DNA from: G020354085 sp964482055 | GTDB lineage: Bacteria > Pseudomonadota > Gammaproteobacteria > Acidiferrobacterales > Sulfurifustaceae | Direction of reading: 5' to 3' | DNA: 54,060 bases | Assembly: GCA_964482055.1 (NCBI GenBank) | Contig: CAYZVX010000008.1 | Coordinates: forward strand, 1 to 54,060 | Part shown: piece by piece, positions 33,076 through 41,904 of the stretch | Layout of the letters: every line of letters begins with the position of its first letter | How positions within the stretch are numbered: position 1 is the stretch's first letter | Position numbers and translations under genes: made by a program | Notes under the pieces: generated by a model | What the model saw: the letters and a program-made list of their open reading frames with translations, nothing else | The model's database searches: none | Told to the model about the DNA's origin: nothing

Positions 33076-33516
33076 CTACGGCGAGCTCTTGAGGCCCTTG
33101 AGCTCCGCCGCGCGCAGGCGTGCGGCGACCTTGTCCAGCACGGCATTCACGTACTTGTGGCCGTGCTCGGCGCCGAAGGTCTTGGCGAGCTCCACCGCTT
33201 CGTTGATGATCACCTTGCACGGGATCTCGGGATGGAACTCGAATTCGTAGGCGCCGAGCCGCAGGATGGCGCGTTCCACGGGGTCGACGTCTTGCAAGGG
33301 ACGATCCAGGTGCGGCGCGATGTGGTCGTCGAGCTCGTGGCGATGCAACGGAATCTCGCGCACCAGGTGATGGAAGTACTCGAGATCCACGTCATCCATG
33401 CTGTGGTCGAGGATGAAGTGATCCTCGATGTCGCCCGGGTCCTGCTCGGTCAACTGCCACTGGTACAGGGCCTGTACCGCTGCACGGCGCGCCTTGTGCC
33501 GGCTGCCTTTGACCAT
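33076..33516 (-). CDS. nusB: Transcription antitermination factor NusB
   Basis: 146 residues. NusB binds BoxA RNA together with NusE (S10) to protect rRNA transcription from premature termination. The opening SRHKARRAAVQALYQWQLT and the C-terminal half with DRPLQDVDPVERAILRLGAYEF and CKVIINEAVELAKTFGAEHGHKYVNAVLDKV are diagnostic. It begins 7 bases after the ribH stop, and thiL follows after 18 bases. Confidence 0.97.
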   Translation of the reverse strand: MVKGSRHKARRAAVQALYQWQLTEQDPGDIEDHFILDHSMDDVDLEYFHHLVREIPLHRHELDDHIAPHLDRPLQDVDPVERAILRLGAYEFEFHPEIPCKVIINEAVELAKTFGAEHGHKYVNAVLDKVAARLRAAELKGLKSSP

Positions 33517-33523
33517 GGTACGC

Positions 33524-33996
<473 letters not shown>

Positions 33997-34000
<4 letters not shown>

Positions 34001-35163
34001 CGCGATACCTTTTTTTCCTTGTTGTCCAGCCGGTGCACCGGCACGGGCGCCTCCGATTCCACGTACTCCACGATCTCGAGACCGAAGCCCGACATGGCCG
34101 GCACCTTCATGGCATGCCCGAGCACGCGCATCCGCGACACCCCGAGATCGCGCAGGATCTGGCTGCCGAGCCCGTAGGTGCGCATCACCTGACGTTCGGG
34201 GCGGCGCTCGTTCGATTCTAAGCCCTGCGCCAGCGCCTGGAAATGCTCGATGCGGCGCGCCAGGTCGCGCGGGGATTCCTCGTGCTGCAGGATTACCACC
34301 ACACCGCTGCCTTCCTGCGCCACACGCGCGAGCGCCCGGTGCAGCGTCCAGGGGCCGCTCTTGTGCACGTCGGTGAACAGGTCGAGCAGGCTTTCCTGCA
34401 CGTGCACGCGCACAAGCGTCGGCCGATCGCGGCTGACTTCCCCGCGCACCAGCGCCAGATGCACGGCGTCGTCGATGTCATCGCGATACGCGACCACGCG
34501 GAACTCGCCGAATTCGGTCGGCAGCGTGCACTCGCCAACCCGCCGGATCGTCGATTCATGCTCGATGCAGTAGCGAATCAGGTCGGCAATGGTGCCGATC
34601 TTGAGGCCGTGCGCCGCCGCGAAGCGCTCGAGTTGCGGCAGGCGCGCCATGGTGCCGTCCTCGTTCATGATCTCGCAGATGACGCTGGCCGGGAACAGCC
34701 CGGCCAGCCGCGCCAGGTCGACGCCCGCCTCGGTATGACCGGCGCGCGCGAGCACCCCGCCCTTCTGCGCCATCAGCGGAAACACGTGGCCCGGTGTCAC
34801 GATGTCCGCCGGCCGTGCATCCGGCTTTATGGCAGCGCGGATCGTGGTCGCGCGGTCCGCTGCGGAGATGCCGGTCGTCACGCCCTGCGCCGCCTCGATC
34901 GAAACGGTAAATGCCGTGGACAGGCGGCGGTGCGCGTCACTCTGCATCAAGGGGAGCTGCAGCTGGCGGCAGCGTTCCGGCGTGAGCGTCAAACAGATCA
35001 GCCCTCGCCCGTGTTTGGCCATGAAGTTGATGTCCTCGGCGCGCACGTGCTGCGCGGCAATGAGCAGATCGCCTTCGTTTTCGCGATCCTCGTCATCCAT
35101 CAGGACGACCATGCGGCCGTGACGGATCTCGTCGATGATTTCTTTGATGGGGCTGATGGCCAT
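33997..35163 (-). CDS. ribB: 3,4-dihydroxy-2-butanone 4-phosphate synthase with a degenerate GTP cyclohydrolase II-like domain
   Basis: 388 residues. Residues 1-200 are a full DHBP synthase: VVLMDDEDRENEGDLLIAAQ, HGRGLICLTL, GHVFPL and RAGHTEAGVDLARLAG hold the catalytic and metal residues. Residues 205-388 follow the fold of GTP cyclohydrolase II, but the zinc motif HSECLTGD..RCDCG of that enzyme is gone; the matching place reads VHVQESLLDLFTDVHKSG with no cysteine. The YGLGSQILRDLGV element near the end remains. The protein should therefore supply only the butanone branch, and a separate RibA must exist elsewhere. RibB proteins with such RibA-like tails are known in other Proteobacteria. 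Confidence 0.94.
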
Positions 35164-35198
35164 GGGCAGACGGAATTACGGCGCGGATTGTTGATTGA

Positions 35199-35254
35199 CG
35201 GCATTATCGCCTATTTCTCAGGGCGATGCCGCCATTTTTTCGGCGCGCCCTGAG
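35199..35254 (-). promoter_or_regulatory. Leader of ribB with two mutually exclusive hairpins
   Basis: Hairpin A pairs 35217-35225 with 35246-35254 (CTCAGGGCG/CGCCCTGAG, 9 bp) and 35228-35231 with 35241-35244. Hairpin B pairs 35199-35204 with 35226-35231 and 35208-35211 with 35222-35225, ten pairs with a 3-base bulge. The bases 35222-35231 belong to both. In the minus-strand transcript A would form first and B after it, 35 bases before the ribB ATG. No FMN-riboswitch consensus is present and no T tract follows. Confidence 0.45.
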
Positions 35255-35377
35255 CTGCCCGCTCGTCCGATCCGCACCGGCGTCCGTCTCATGCGTCCGC
35301 CGCCGGGGGTCCGGGGCGGCGAATTTGCCCTATATAGATAGAGGAGCATCGCAGCACCCCGCGTATCCCCAGCCCTG

Positions 35378-36688
35378 TTGAGACTATCGCGCGTGCCAGC
35401 ATCGCGTCACGACCGTGTGCCGACCACCGTCATTCTTACCAACCGCTTCAAGGAGCGGCGCGGGCCGGCCGAGCGCACCCCGGATGCCGGGCGGGGGGAG
35501 CTCAGGCCGGGCGAACAGCTCAACCGCTTCCGTATTCTCGAACGGCTCGGCGGCGGCGGCATGGGTGTCGTGTACCGGGCAGAGGATACGGAGCTCGAGC
35601 GCATCGTCGCGCTCAAGATCCTTCCGCCGCATCTGTGCCGCAACCCCGAGTACGTGAGCCGCTTTCGCGGCGAGGCGCGCGCCCAGGCGCGCTTCAACAA
35701 TCCGCACGTCATCACGCTCTATTCGTTTCTCGAGCTGCCCGAGGGAGAGGTCCTCGTGCTCGAATACGTGGCGGGTGAGACCCTGGCGGAGCGCCTGCAC
35801 CGCGTGGGCCCTTTGCCGGTATCCGAGGCGTTGCGCCTCTTTGAACAGGCGCTGCTCGGTGTTGAGCACGTTCACCAGGCCGGTGTAGTGCACCGCGATC
35901 TGAAGCCGAGCAACATCTTCATCACCCGCGACGAGCACGTGAAACTCATGGACTTCGGTGTCGCCAAGCTGACCGACGCGCCGGACGGCTGGGCACAGGG
36001 CGCGATGGTGGGCACGCTGCTTTACATCTCGCCCGAGCAGATCAACGGTCGCGAGACCGATGCGCGGTCGGACGTCTACACCATGGGCATCAGCCTGTTC
36101 GAGACGCTCACCGGGCGCCTGCCGTTCGAGCGGCGCAGCGACTACGCGTTAATGCATGCGCACGTCCAGGAGTCCCCACCCCGGCCGACGCAGCTGCACC
36201 GCCGCATCCCGCCCGCGCTCGAACGGGTCGTGCTCAAGGCCATCGAGAAGCAACCGGAACGCCGCTTCCAGAGCGCCGCCGAGTTTCGCATGGCGTTGCT
36301 CAGGCTCGGCCTGATCGAGCGGCGCCAGCGCCGCGCCCGCCTTGCCCGCAGCCCCGCCGCCGACGCCTGCTCGGTCGCGCACGGGCTGCTGCGCGACCGC
36401 CTGATCCCGCGCAAGCGCCTGCTGCGGGGTGTCGGTGTCGATCTGCTCCTCGTTGGTCTGGCTGTTTGCTTGATTGTGCTGCTCGGCCTGTGGCCTAGCA
36501 CACCGGGTGTTGCGCCGGCGCCGCCTGCGCCGGGCCCCGCCACGAAGGGCAGCCCGCCAAAGACACTGGCACGCGTCGCGCCATCACCAATGCCTGCGCC
36601 GAAGCTGGCCAAGCGCCCGTCGCCTCCAGCCAGGGAAAAAGCGCCGGCCGACAAGTACGAGACACTGAGGAGCGCCTGGAGTGAATAA
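35378..36688 (+). CDS. Membrane-anchored Ser/Thr protein kinase (Hanks type)
   Basis: 436 residues from TTG 35378; in-frame GTGs at 35393 and 35417 are alternatives, and AGAGGA at about 35341 is far from all of them. The kinase domain spans about 51-310: glycine loop GGGGMGVVYRA, VALKIL lysine near 79, HRDLKPSN near 172, DFG near 192 and YISPEQ activation end near 218. All catalytic residues are present, so it should be active. A single membrane helix follows at about 352-372, then a Pro/Ala/Lys-rich tail. The tail would be outside the cytoplasm. It overlaps the lipoprotein gene by 8 bases, suggesting a functional pair. Confidence 0.92.
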   Translation: MRLSRVPASRHDRVPTTVILTNRFKERRGPAERTPDAGRGELRPGEQLNRFRILERLGGGGMGVVYRAEDTELERIVALKILPPHLCRNPEYVSRFRGEARAQARFNNPHVITLYSFLELPEGEVLVLEYVAGETLAERLHRVGPLPVSEALRLFEQALLGVEHVHQAGVVHRDLKPSNIFITRDEHVKLMDFGVAKLTDAPDGWAQGAMVGTLLYISPEQINGRETDARSDVYTMGISLFETLTGRLPFERRSDYALMHAHVQESPPRPTQLHRRIPPALERVVLKAIEKQPERRFQSAAEFRMALLRLGLIERRQRRARLARSPAADACSVAHGLLRDRLIPRKRLLRGVGVDLLLVGLAVCLIVLLGLWPSTPGVAPAPPAPGPATKGSPPKTLARVAPSPMPAPKLAKRPSPPAREKAPADKYETLRSAWSE

Positions 36689-37310
36689 CGCCAAGCCCCA
36701 TCCCGCCAATACGCTGCGCAAGGCGAGCCTCGCGGTACTGCTGGCGGCGCTCGCTGGATGTGCCACAGCGCCGCATCCCGTCGTGCCGCCGGCGCCGGCG
36801 GTGCACAGCGAGCCGGCCGAAGCACCTTCGGCCTGCACCGAGTTCGCCGAGCAACGCAAGACGCTGCGCTATGCCACGCGCTACCGGATCGCCCCTGGTG
36901 AGTCTGAAAGTGCGGCGCGCAACTTCCGGCCGCTGCCGGCCGGTGAAGCGGCGCGCGCGCGCCACTACACGTTGCGTTTCGACCGCGACGACATCGCACC
37001 GTGCAATCACCTCCTGATGCGCAAGGAACTGTACTTGCAGCGCGCCGCCAGCTCGTCGCTGCGCTTCCAGGAGACGCGCGAATTCTACTCCGGCGACGGC
37101 ACGCTGATCGCGGTCAAAAACGAGGTGCTCGAGAACCAACTGGGCGCGACCGGTTACTACCTCGCCTCGGTGCCGTTGCCGATTCCGCAAAACGCACCGG
37201 CCGGAAAATACCGCGTCGTCAGCAAGCTCGTCCTGCAGGGCCCCGACGGCAAGGCGCAGCTGCTTGCCACCGCGAGCGCCAACTTCCTCGTAACCAGCGC
37301 ACGCCGCTGA
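36681..37310 (+). CDS. Lipoprotein of unknown function
   Basis: 209 residues from GTG 36681, with GAGGAG about 8 bases before it. The signal sequence ends in the lipobox LAALAGC (Cys near residue 26), and the next residues, ATAP, give no Asp at +2, so outer-membrane targeting is likely. A Pro/Val/Ala linker is followed by a beta-rich domain with the phrases YATRYRIAPGESESA, RFDRDDIAPCNHLLMRKELYL and GKYRVVSKLVLQGPDGKAQLL. No family was recognised. Overlap with the kinase gene suggests it may sense or relay a signal to the kinase tail. Confidence 0.78.
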   Translation: MNNAKPHPANTLRKASLAVLLAALAGCATAPHPVVPPAPAVHSEPAEAPSACTEFAEQRKTLRYATRYRIAPGESESAARNFRPLPAGEAARARHYTLRFDRDDIAPCNHLLMRKELYLQRAASSSLRFQETREFYSGDGTLIAVKNEVLENQLGATGYYLASVPLPIPQNAPAGKYRVVSKLVLQGPDGKAQLLATASANFLVTSARR

Positions 37311-37453
37311 ATTGATCGCGCTCGACACGCGATACGACGCGGCGATCGCCGCCGTCGCGTCGCACTGGCGCAGTCCTCGCGCCGCCTCCCGTCGCTGACG
37401 ATCCGCGCCTAGGTATCGCACGCCCCGTGCGCGACCGATACAACTATTAACCG

Positions 37454-37483
37454 TTGCACTTTCCCCCCGCCGGACGCTAGCAT
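37454..37483 (+). promoter_or_regulatory. Weak promoter candidate before the S8 protease gene
   Basis: TTGCAC (37454-37459) and TAGCAT (37478-37483) are 18 bases apart, and 36 bases lie between the -10 and the ATG at 37520. The -35 matches consensus at only three positions. The same TAGCAT -10 word occurs in the Hyf-operon promoter candidate. The 209-base gap holds nothing else but a GGCGATCGCC palindrome. Confidence 0.2.
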
Positions 37484-37519
37484 CGGCACCCAATCTTCAA
37501 CGTTCGGAGAGTCCTCAGC

Positions 37520-39415
37520 ATGCAACGTCTCGCCCAATTGCCACTGCTCATGCCCGCGCTGGCTCTGCTCCTGTCCGCCTGCGGCGGCGGAGGCGGCGGA
37601 GGCGGAGGTGGCGGCGGGGCGACACCACCACCGGCGGCACCCACCGCGGTACGCGCCGTCGCAGACGACGGGGCCGTTGCCATCAGCTGGGCGCCAGTGA
37701 CCGGCGCAAGCAGTTACAACGTCTATATGGCTACGACCCCAGGCGTGACCAAGACAAATGGCATCAAACACACAATGGTGGGCACCCCGTTCGTCAAGCA
37801 CGGCTTGACCAATGGCACCACGTATTACTTCGTGGTGACCGCCGTCAGCAGTGCCGGCGAGAGTAGCGAATCGGCACAGGTCGCCAAGGCACCGATGGCA
37901 CCGCAAACCGATCCGCTCTATGCCAGCCAATGGCACCTCAAGAACACCTTGCAGGCCGGCGAGGACGCCAACGTCGAGGGCGCCTGGTCGAACACAACTG
38001 CCTGCAGCCCGGGCGGCTGTCGAGGAGACAGTGTGCGCATTGCAGTTGTCGACGACGGTCTCGAAATCGGCCACGAAGACCTCGTATTCAACGTCGAGCC
38101 CGACCAGAGTTACAACTATCTCACCGGCGGCATCGATCCGACACCGACCGACACGGAGTCTGCGCATGGTACGGCCGTGGCCGGCGTTGCCGGCGCGCGC
38201 GGCCAGAACGGCCTTGGGGTACGCGGCGTGGCCCCGCGCGCACGCCTGGTCGGTTATAACCTGCTGCAGAGCCCGACAACCGCCAATGAGGCTGACGCCA
38301 TGACGCGCAACGTCACGAGCGTTGCGGTGTCGAGCAACTCCTGGGGCCCGCCGGACGGCTACGCCCAGCTTTTCGCCTCGGCGCAAACCTGGCGCGACGC
38401 CGTGACGTCGGGCCTCACCAACGGCCGCGGCGGCAAAGGCACTGTGTATACCTGGGCCGCCGGCAACGGCCACCAGGGCGGGGACAATTCCAACTACGAC
38501 GGGCAGGCCAATTTCCGCGGCGTAATCGCGGTAGCCGCCGTGAAGGACGACGGCACCAAGGCGAGCTACTCGGAACGCGGCGCCAATCTGTGGGTCAGCG
38601 CGCCGTCTGGCGATTCCTGCAACAACTCGCGCACTACCGTGACGACCGACTTAAGCGGTGCGGCCGGAATGAACAACAACGGCACCAGCACGGACGGCTA
38701 CCCAAGCGAGCTCGCAGACGGCAACTACACACAATGCTTTAACGGCACTTCCTCGGCCACACCCGTGGCGTCCGGTGTCGTGGCGCTCATGCTACAGGCC
38801 AACCCCGGCCTCACCTGGCGCGACGTACGGCTGATCCTGGCCGAGACGGCGCGCCAGAACGATCCGTTGAATAGCGATGACTGGTTTGGCTGGCAGACAG
38901 GTGCGGCCAAGGTAAGTGGCGGCAATTACCGTTTTCACCACAACTACGGTTTTGGCGTGGTGGACGCCGCCGCGGCGGTTGCCCTTGCCAAGAACTGGAC
39001 CAATGTCGGCCCGGAACTCACGCCATGCGAAGTACACCGCAACAACGTCAACATTCCCATTCCAGACGACGGCTCCGAGGTGCAAGATCAGGTCACCGTC
39101 AGCGGCTGCGGAATCGGAAAAATCGAGTTCATCGAGATCACCTTCACCTCGGATCACACTTATGCCGGCGATCTCCTCATCCAGCTAATGAGCCCAAGCG
39201 GCAAAGGAAGTATCCTGGCCGAAACACACGTGTGCAACGATGGCTCGGTGGCGGTGCCATGCAACCCCGGCTACAGCGGCTGGGTGTTCGGCAGTGCTGT
39301 GCACCTGGGCGAGGTGGCCAACGGAACCTGGACGCTGCGCGTCCTCGACGGCCAAGCCCAAGATACCGGCAAGATCGGCTCATGGAGCCTGAAGTTCTAC
39401 GGTCGGGCGAGCTGA
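37520..39415 (+). CDS. Kexin-like S8 serine protease lipoprotein with FnIII and P domains
   Basis: 631 residues. The signal ends in lipobox LLLSAC, followed by a run of 12 glycines. A fibronectin type III domain covers about 45-125. The S8 domain covers about 135-490: catalytic Asp178 (AVVDDGLEIGHEDL), His216 (SAHGTAVAG) and Ser411 (NGTSSATP), all present. The GGCRGDS, SNSWGPPDGYA and WAAGNGH segments are like kexin/furin-type subtilases. A proprotein convertase P domain covers about 500-631 (GKIGSWSLKFYG end). The usual N-terminal prodomain is missing; FnIII takes its place. A secreted prodomain-like protein is encoded right after it. Substrates are unknown. Confidence 0.95.
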   Translation: MQRLAQLPLLMPALALLLSACGGGGGGGGGGGGATPPPAAPTAVRAVADDGAVAISWAPVTGASSYNVYMATTPGVTKTNGIKHTMVGTPFVKHGLTNGTTYYFVVTAVSSAGESSESAQVAKAPMAPQTDPLYASQWHLKNTLQAGEDANVEGAWSNTTACSPGGCRGDSVRIAVVDDGLEIGHEDLVFNVEPDQSYNYLTGGIDPTPTDTESAHGTAVAGVAGARGQNGLGVRGVAPRARLVGYNLLQSPTTANEADAMTRNVTSVAVSSNSWGPPDGYAQLFASAQTWRDAVTSGLTNGRGGKGTVYTWAAGNGHQGGDNSNYDGQANFRGVIAVAAVKDDGTKASYSERGANLWVSAPSGDSCNNSRTTVTTDLSGAAGMNNNGTSTDGYPSELADGNYTQCFNGTSSATPVASGVVALMLQANPGLTWRDVRLILAETARQNDPLNSDDWFGWQTGAAKVSGGNYRFHHNYGFGVVDAAAAVALAKNWTNVGPELTPCEVHRNNVNIPIPDDGSEVQDQVTVSGCGIGKIEFIEITFTSDHTYAGDLLIQLMSPSGKGSILAETHVCNDGSVAVPCNPGYSGWVFGSAVHLGEVANGTWTLRVLDGQAQDTGKIGSWSLKFYGRAS

Positions 39416-39473
39416 TCGCACATCGCCGACGCGCTGATTCACGCAAAGACACCTGAACGGAAGGATACCAACC

Positions 39474-40103
39474 ATGCAATGCTTGCGTCGTATCATGTCC
39501 ACTGTTGCCGTGCTGACCCTCGGGATCGCCCTGCCCGCCGCCGCTGTCGCCATGGCCAAGAAACCGAGCGCACCGCCGCCGTCCGACCTCATGCAACGCT
39601 ACACCTGGTATGACGGCCAGCGCGAACAGACCGTATGGCTGAACCCGCGACTCATCGCCGAGTTCAACGCACCGGCCGAGTCTGCGAGCGCCGTGCGCAC
39701 CGCGCACCCGGGGGCGGAAATCGTGCCGCGTGGGCGCGGCGCCACGCGCATCTGGCGCGTGGGCAGCAACGCCGACACCGCACTTGCTGCCGTGCGCACC
39801 GCGCAACCCGGCAGCGCGGTCTCGCCCGTATTCCACGATTCACCGGATGAAAGCGGCCGCCTGCGCGCCCTGCCCGGCGGCGTGGTCGTCTATCTCAATC
39901 CGGCCTGGAACGAGACCGAGGTCAAACAGTGGGCGGCCGGTCGCAGCCTCGAGATCACACGCAAGCTCGACATTGCCCCGAACGTCTATTTGATCAAGAC
40001 GGCGGCGGGACTGGCGGCGCTCGAAACCGCCAACACACTGCACAAGTCCGGGGAGGTGGTGGCGGCAATGCCCGATTGGTGGCAGGAGGTTGCCACACGC
40101 TGA
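39474..40103 (+). CDS. Secreted protein resembling two tandem subtilase prodomains
   Basis: 209 residues from ATG 39474 (GGAAGG about 11 bases upstream). Residues 1-27 are a signal peptide. Two similar segments follow. The first (about 50-122) opens VWLNPRLIAEFNAP and ends AVSPVFHDSP. The second (about 134-203) opens VVVYLNPAWNETEVKQW, has KLDIAPNVYLIKTA in the middle and ends EVVAAMPDWW. The beta-alpha-beta pattern of the second matches fervidolysin- and I9-like subtilase prodomains ('v.f.p.....e......l......l....yl......a......spgV..a.pd'). The upstream protease lacks its own prodomain, so this may be its chaperone or inhibitor acting in trans. That is inference. Confidence 0.7.
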   Translation: MQCLRRIMSTVAVLTLGIALPAAAVAMAKKPSAPPPSDLMQRYTWYDGQREQTVWLNPRLIAEFNAPAESASAVRTAHPGAEIVPRGRGATRIWRVGSNADTALAAVRTAQPGSAVSPVFHDSPDESGRLRALPGGVVVYLNPAWNETEVKQWAAGRSLEITRKLDIAPNVYLIKTAAGLAALETANTLHKSGEVVAAMPDWWQEVATR

Positions 40104-40108
40104 ACCCA

Positions 40109-40138
40109 GCGAGCGCGTCGCACGCAAACGCGGCTCGC
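40109..40138. terminator. Hairpin between the prodomain-like gene and ribE
   Basis: GCGAGC (40109-40114) pairs with GCTCGC (40133-40138), extended by GCG/CGC with one bulged G. It lies between two convergent stop codons 41 bases apart. No T tract on either strand. Confidence 0.4.
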
Positions 40139-40144
40139 GTGCGG

Positions 40145-40801
40145 CTAGTCGACGAACCCGTGACTGCGCAGGAATTCGCGGGTGACGGGGCCGTGCGCCG
40201 CGGCGGCGCGCTCACCCAGCAATAGCCGTTCCAGATAGCGCGCGAGGATATCCACTTCGACGTTCACCGCTGCACCGGCAGCGAGCTCCCCGAGCGTGGT
40301 CTCGGCCAGTGTGTGCGGGACGATATTGACCTCGAATTCCGCTCCTTGCACCGCATTGACCGTGAGGCTCACCCCGTCGACGCAGATCGAGCCTTTGGCG
40401 GCGATGTACCTGGCAAGCTCGGCGGGCGCGCGAAAGCGCATGCGCAGCGAGCGCCCCTCGTCGTACCGCGCGGCGAGCTCACCCACCCCGTCGACGTGGC
40501 CGCTCACCAGGTGGCCGCCTAGCCGGGTGGTCGGCGTCAGGGCCTTTTCCAGGTTCACACCGGCGCTGGGCGCGAGACCGCCGAGCGTGGTCCTGGCGAG
40601 CGTCTCGGCCGAGACATCGGCGCTGAAATCCTGGGCGCCGCGCGCGATCACCGTCAGACACACGCCGCTCACGGCGATGCTGTCGCCCAGGCGCACATCA
40701 CCCATGTCGAGCTTGCCAGCGTCGATGCGCAGGCGCGCGTCGAGCCCCCGCCGCTCGAGCGCGGCGATTCGTCCGACGGCCTCGATGATTCCCGTGAACA
40801 C
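40145..40801 (-). CDS. ribE: Riboflavin synthase alpha subunit
   Basis: 218 residues from GTG 40801, chosen because it gives the family's invariant MFTGIIE start; GTG 40810, which overlaps the ribD stop as GTGA, is an alternative. RibE dismutates two lumazines into riboflavin. The protein is a tandem of two lumazine-binding domains, each with the GDSIAVSGVCLTV or KGSICVDGVSLTVN type motif and a GHLVSGHVDGVG segment. It lies in the nrdR-ribD-ribE operon. The next gene in the usual order, ribB, is 5 kb away on the other side of a plus-strand block. Confidence 0.96.
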   Translation of the reverse strand: MFTGIIEAVGRIAALERRGLDARLRIDAGKLDMGDVRLGDSIAVSGVCLTVIARGAQDFSADVSAETLARTTLGGLAPSAGVNLEKALTPTTRLGGHLVSGHVDGVGELAARYDEGRSLRMRFRAPAELARYIAAKGSICVDGVSLTVNAVQGAEFEVNIVPHTLAETTLGELAAGAAVNVEVDILARYLERLLLGERAAAAHGPVTREFLRSHGFVD

Positions 40802-40806
40802 GCCGG

Positions 40807-41904
40807 TCACCTCGCCTTCGGCCTGGCGATGATACGCAGGTCCGCTCCCACCCGGCGCACGTCGACGAGCTCGAGCGCGATGCGATCGCGCATAGCCGCC
40901 AGTGGGCCGATGTGAAACATGCCGCGCTCCCCGTCCCCCATGATGTGCGGGGCATAGTACAACAACAACTCATCCAGCAAGCCGGCCCGCAACATGGCAC
41001 CGCACAGCGTGGCCCCGGCCTCGACCAGCAGCTCGTTCACCTCGCGCGCGGCGAGCTCGGTCAAGAGCGCCTCCAGGTCGACTCGACCCGATTCGCCCTC
41101 CAGCACCAGCACCTCGGCACCGGCGCTGCGCAGAGCCTGCGCGCGTTGCGAGTCTTGGCGCGCACCAACGATCACGACCTCTCCCGGCTCGCGCAGCACG
41201 CGTGCCGTCGCCGGGCTGCGCAGCGCGCTGTCGAGCACCACGCGCTTCGGCTGCCGGCCGATGTCGAGATCGCGCACAGTGAGCGCCGGGTCGTCGGCCA
41301 GGATCGTGCCGATCCCAGTCAGGACGGCCGAGCTGCGCGCGCGCCACTTCTGCACATCGGCGCGGGCTGCCTCGCCGGTGATCCATTTGCTCGCGCCGCT
41401 GGCAGCCGCGGTGCGACCGTCGAGGCTCGCCGCGAGCTTCACACGCACGAACGGCCGCCCGCGTTCCATGCGCAAAATGAAGCCCGGGTTGAGGGCCTGC
41501 GCTTCGCCCTGCATCAGCCCGGACTCGACCGCAATGCCACTCTGCTGCAGCCGGGCGAATCCCTGGCCCGCCACCCGGGGATTCGGATCGCGCATGGCGG
41601 CGACGAGCCGCCCGATGCCGGCGGCAATGAGCGCCTCGCTGCAAGGCGGCGTGCGGCCATGATGACAACAAGGCTCGAGCGTCAGGTACACGGTGGCCCC
41701 GCGCGCGGCCTCGCCCGCTTGCTGCAACGCCTTGATCTCGGCGTGCGCCTGCCCGGCGCGCTCGTGCCAGCCCTCGCCGACGACGCGCCCGTCGTTGACG
41801 ATCACGCAACCCACGCGCGGATTCGGGTCGGTCGTGTATAGTCCGCGCCGCGCTAGAATGAGCGCCCGCGCCATGTGGCGCGCGTCCTCGGCGCTAAAGC
41901 TCAC
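40807..41904 (-). CDS. ribD: Bifunctional diaminohydroxyphosphoribosylaminopyrimidine deaminase / reductase RibD
   Basis: 365 residues from GTG 41904, which overlaps the nrdR stop by 4 bases (GTGA). The zinc-dependent deaminase domain (about 1-145) has the HAE motif and PCCHHGRTPPC. The reductase domain (about 150-365) has RPFVRVKLAASLDGRTA, WITGEAARADV and ELLVEAGATLCGAML. It performs the second and third steps of the pyrimidine branch of riboflavin synthesis. A much longer open frame upstream only overlaps nrdR and is not used. Confidence 0.97.
   Translation of the reverse strand: MSFSAEDARHMARALILARRGLYTTDPNPRVGCVIVNDGRVVGEGWHERAGQAHAEIKALQQAGEAARGATVYLTLEPCCHHGRTPPCSEALIAAGIGRLVAAMRDPNPRVAGQGFARLQQSGIAVESGLMQGEAQALNPGFILRMERGRPFVRVKLAASLDGRTAAASGASKWITGEAARADVQKWRARSSAVLTGIGTILADDPALTVRDLDIGRQPKRVVLDSALRSPATARVLREPGEVVIVGARQDSQRAQALRSAGAEVLVLEGESGRVDLEALLTELAAREVNELLVEAGATLCGAMLRAGLLDELLLYYAPHIMGDGERGMFHIGPLAAMRDRIALELVDVRRVGADLRIIARPKAR

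Noticed and set aside
35164..35377. FMN riboswitch before ribB
   Set aside because: TCTCAGGGCG near 35216 resembles the first RFN block but is on the plus strand, away from ribB, and is an arm of the local hairpin; the other conserved RFN blocks are absent.
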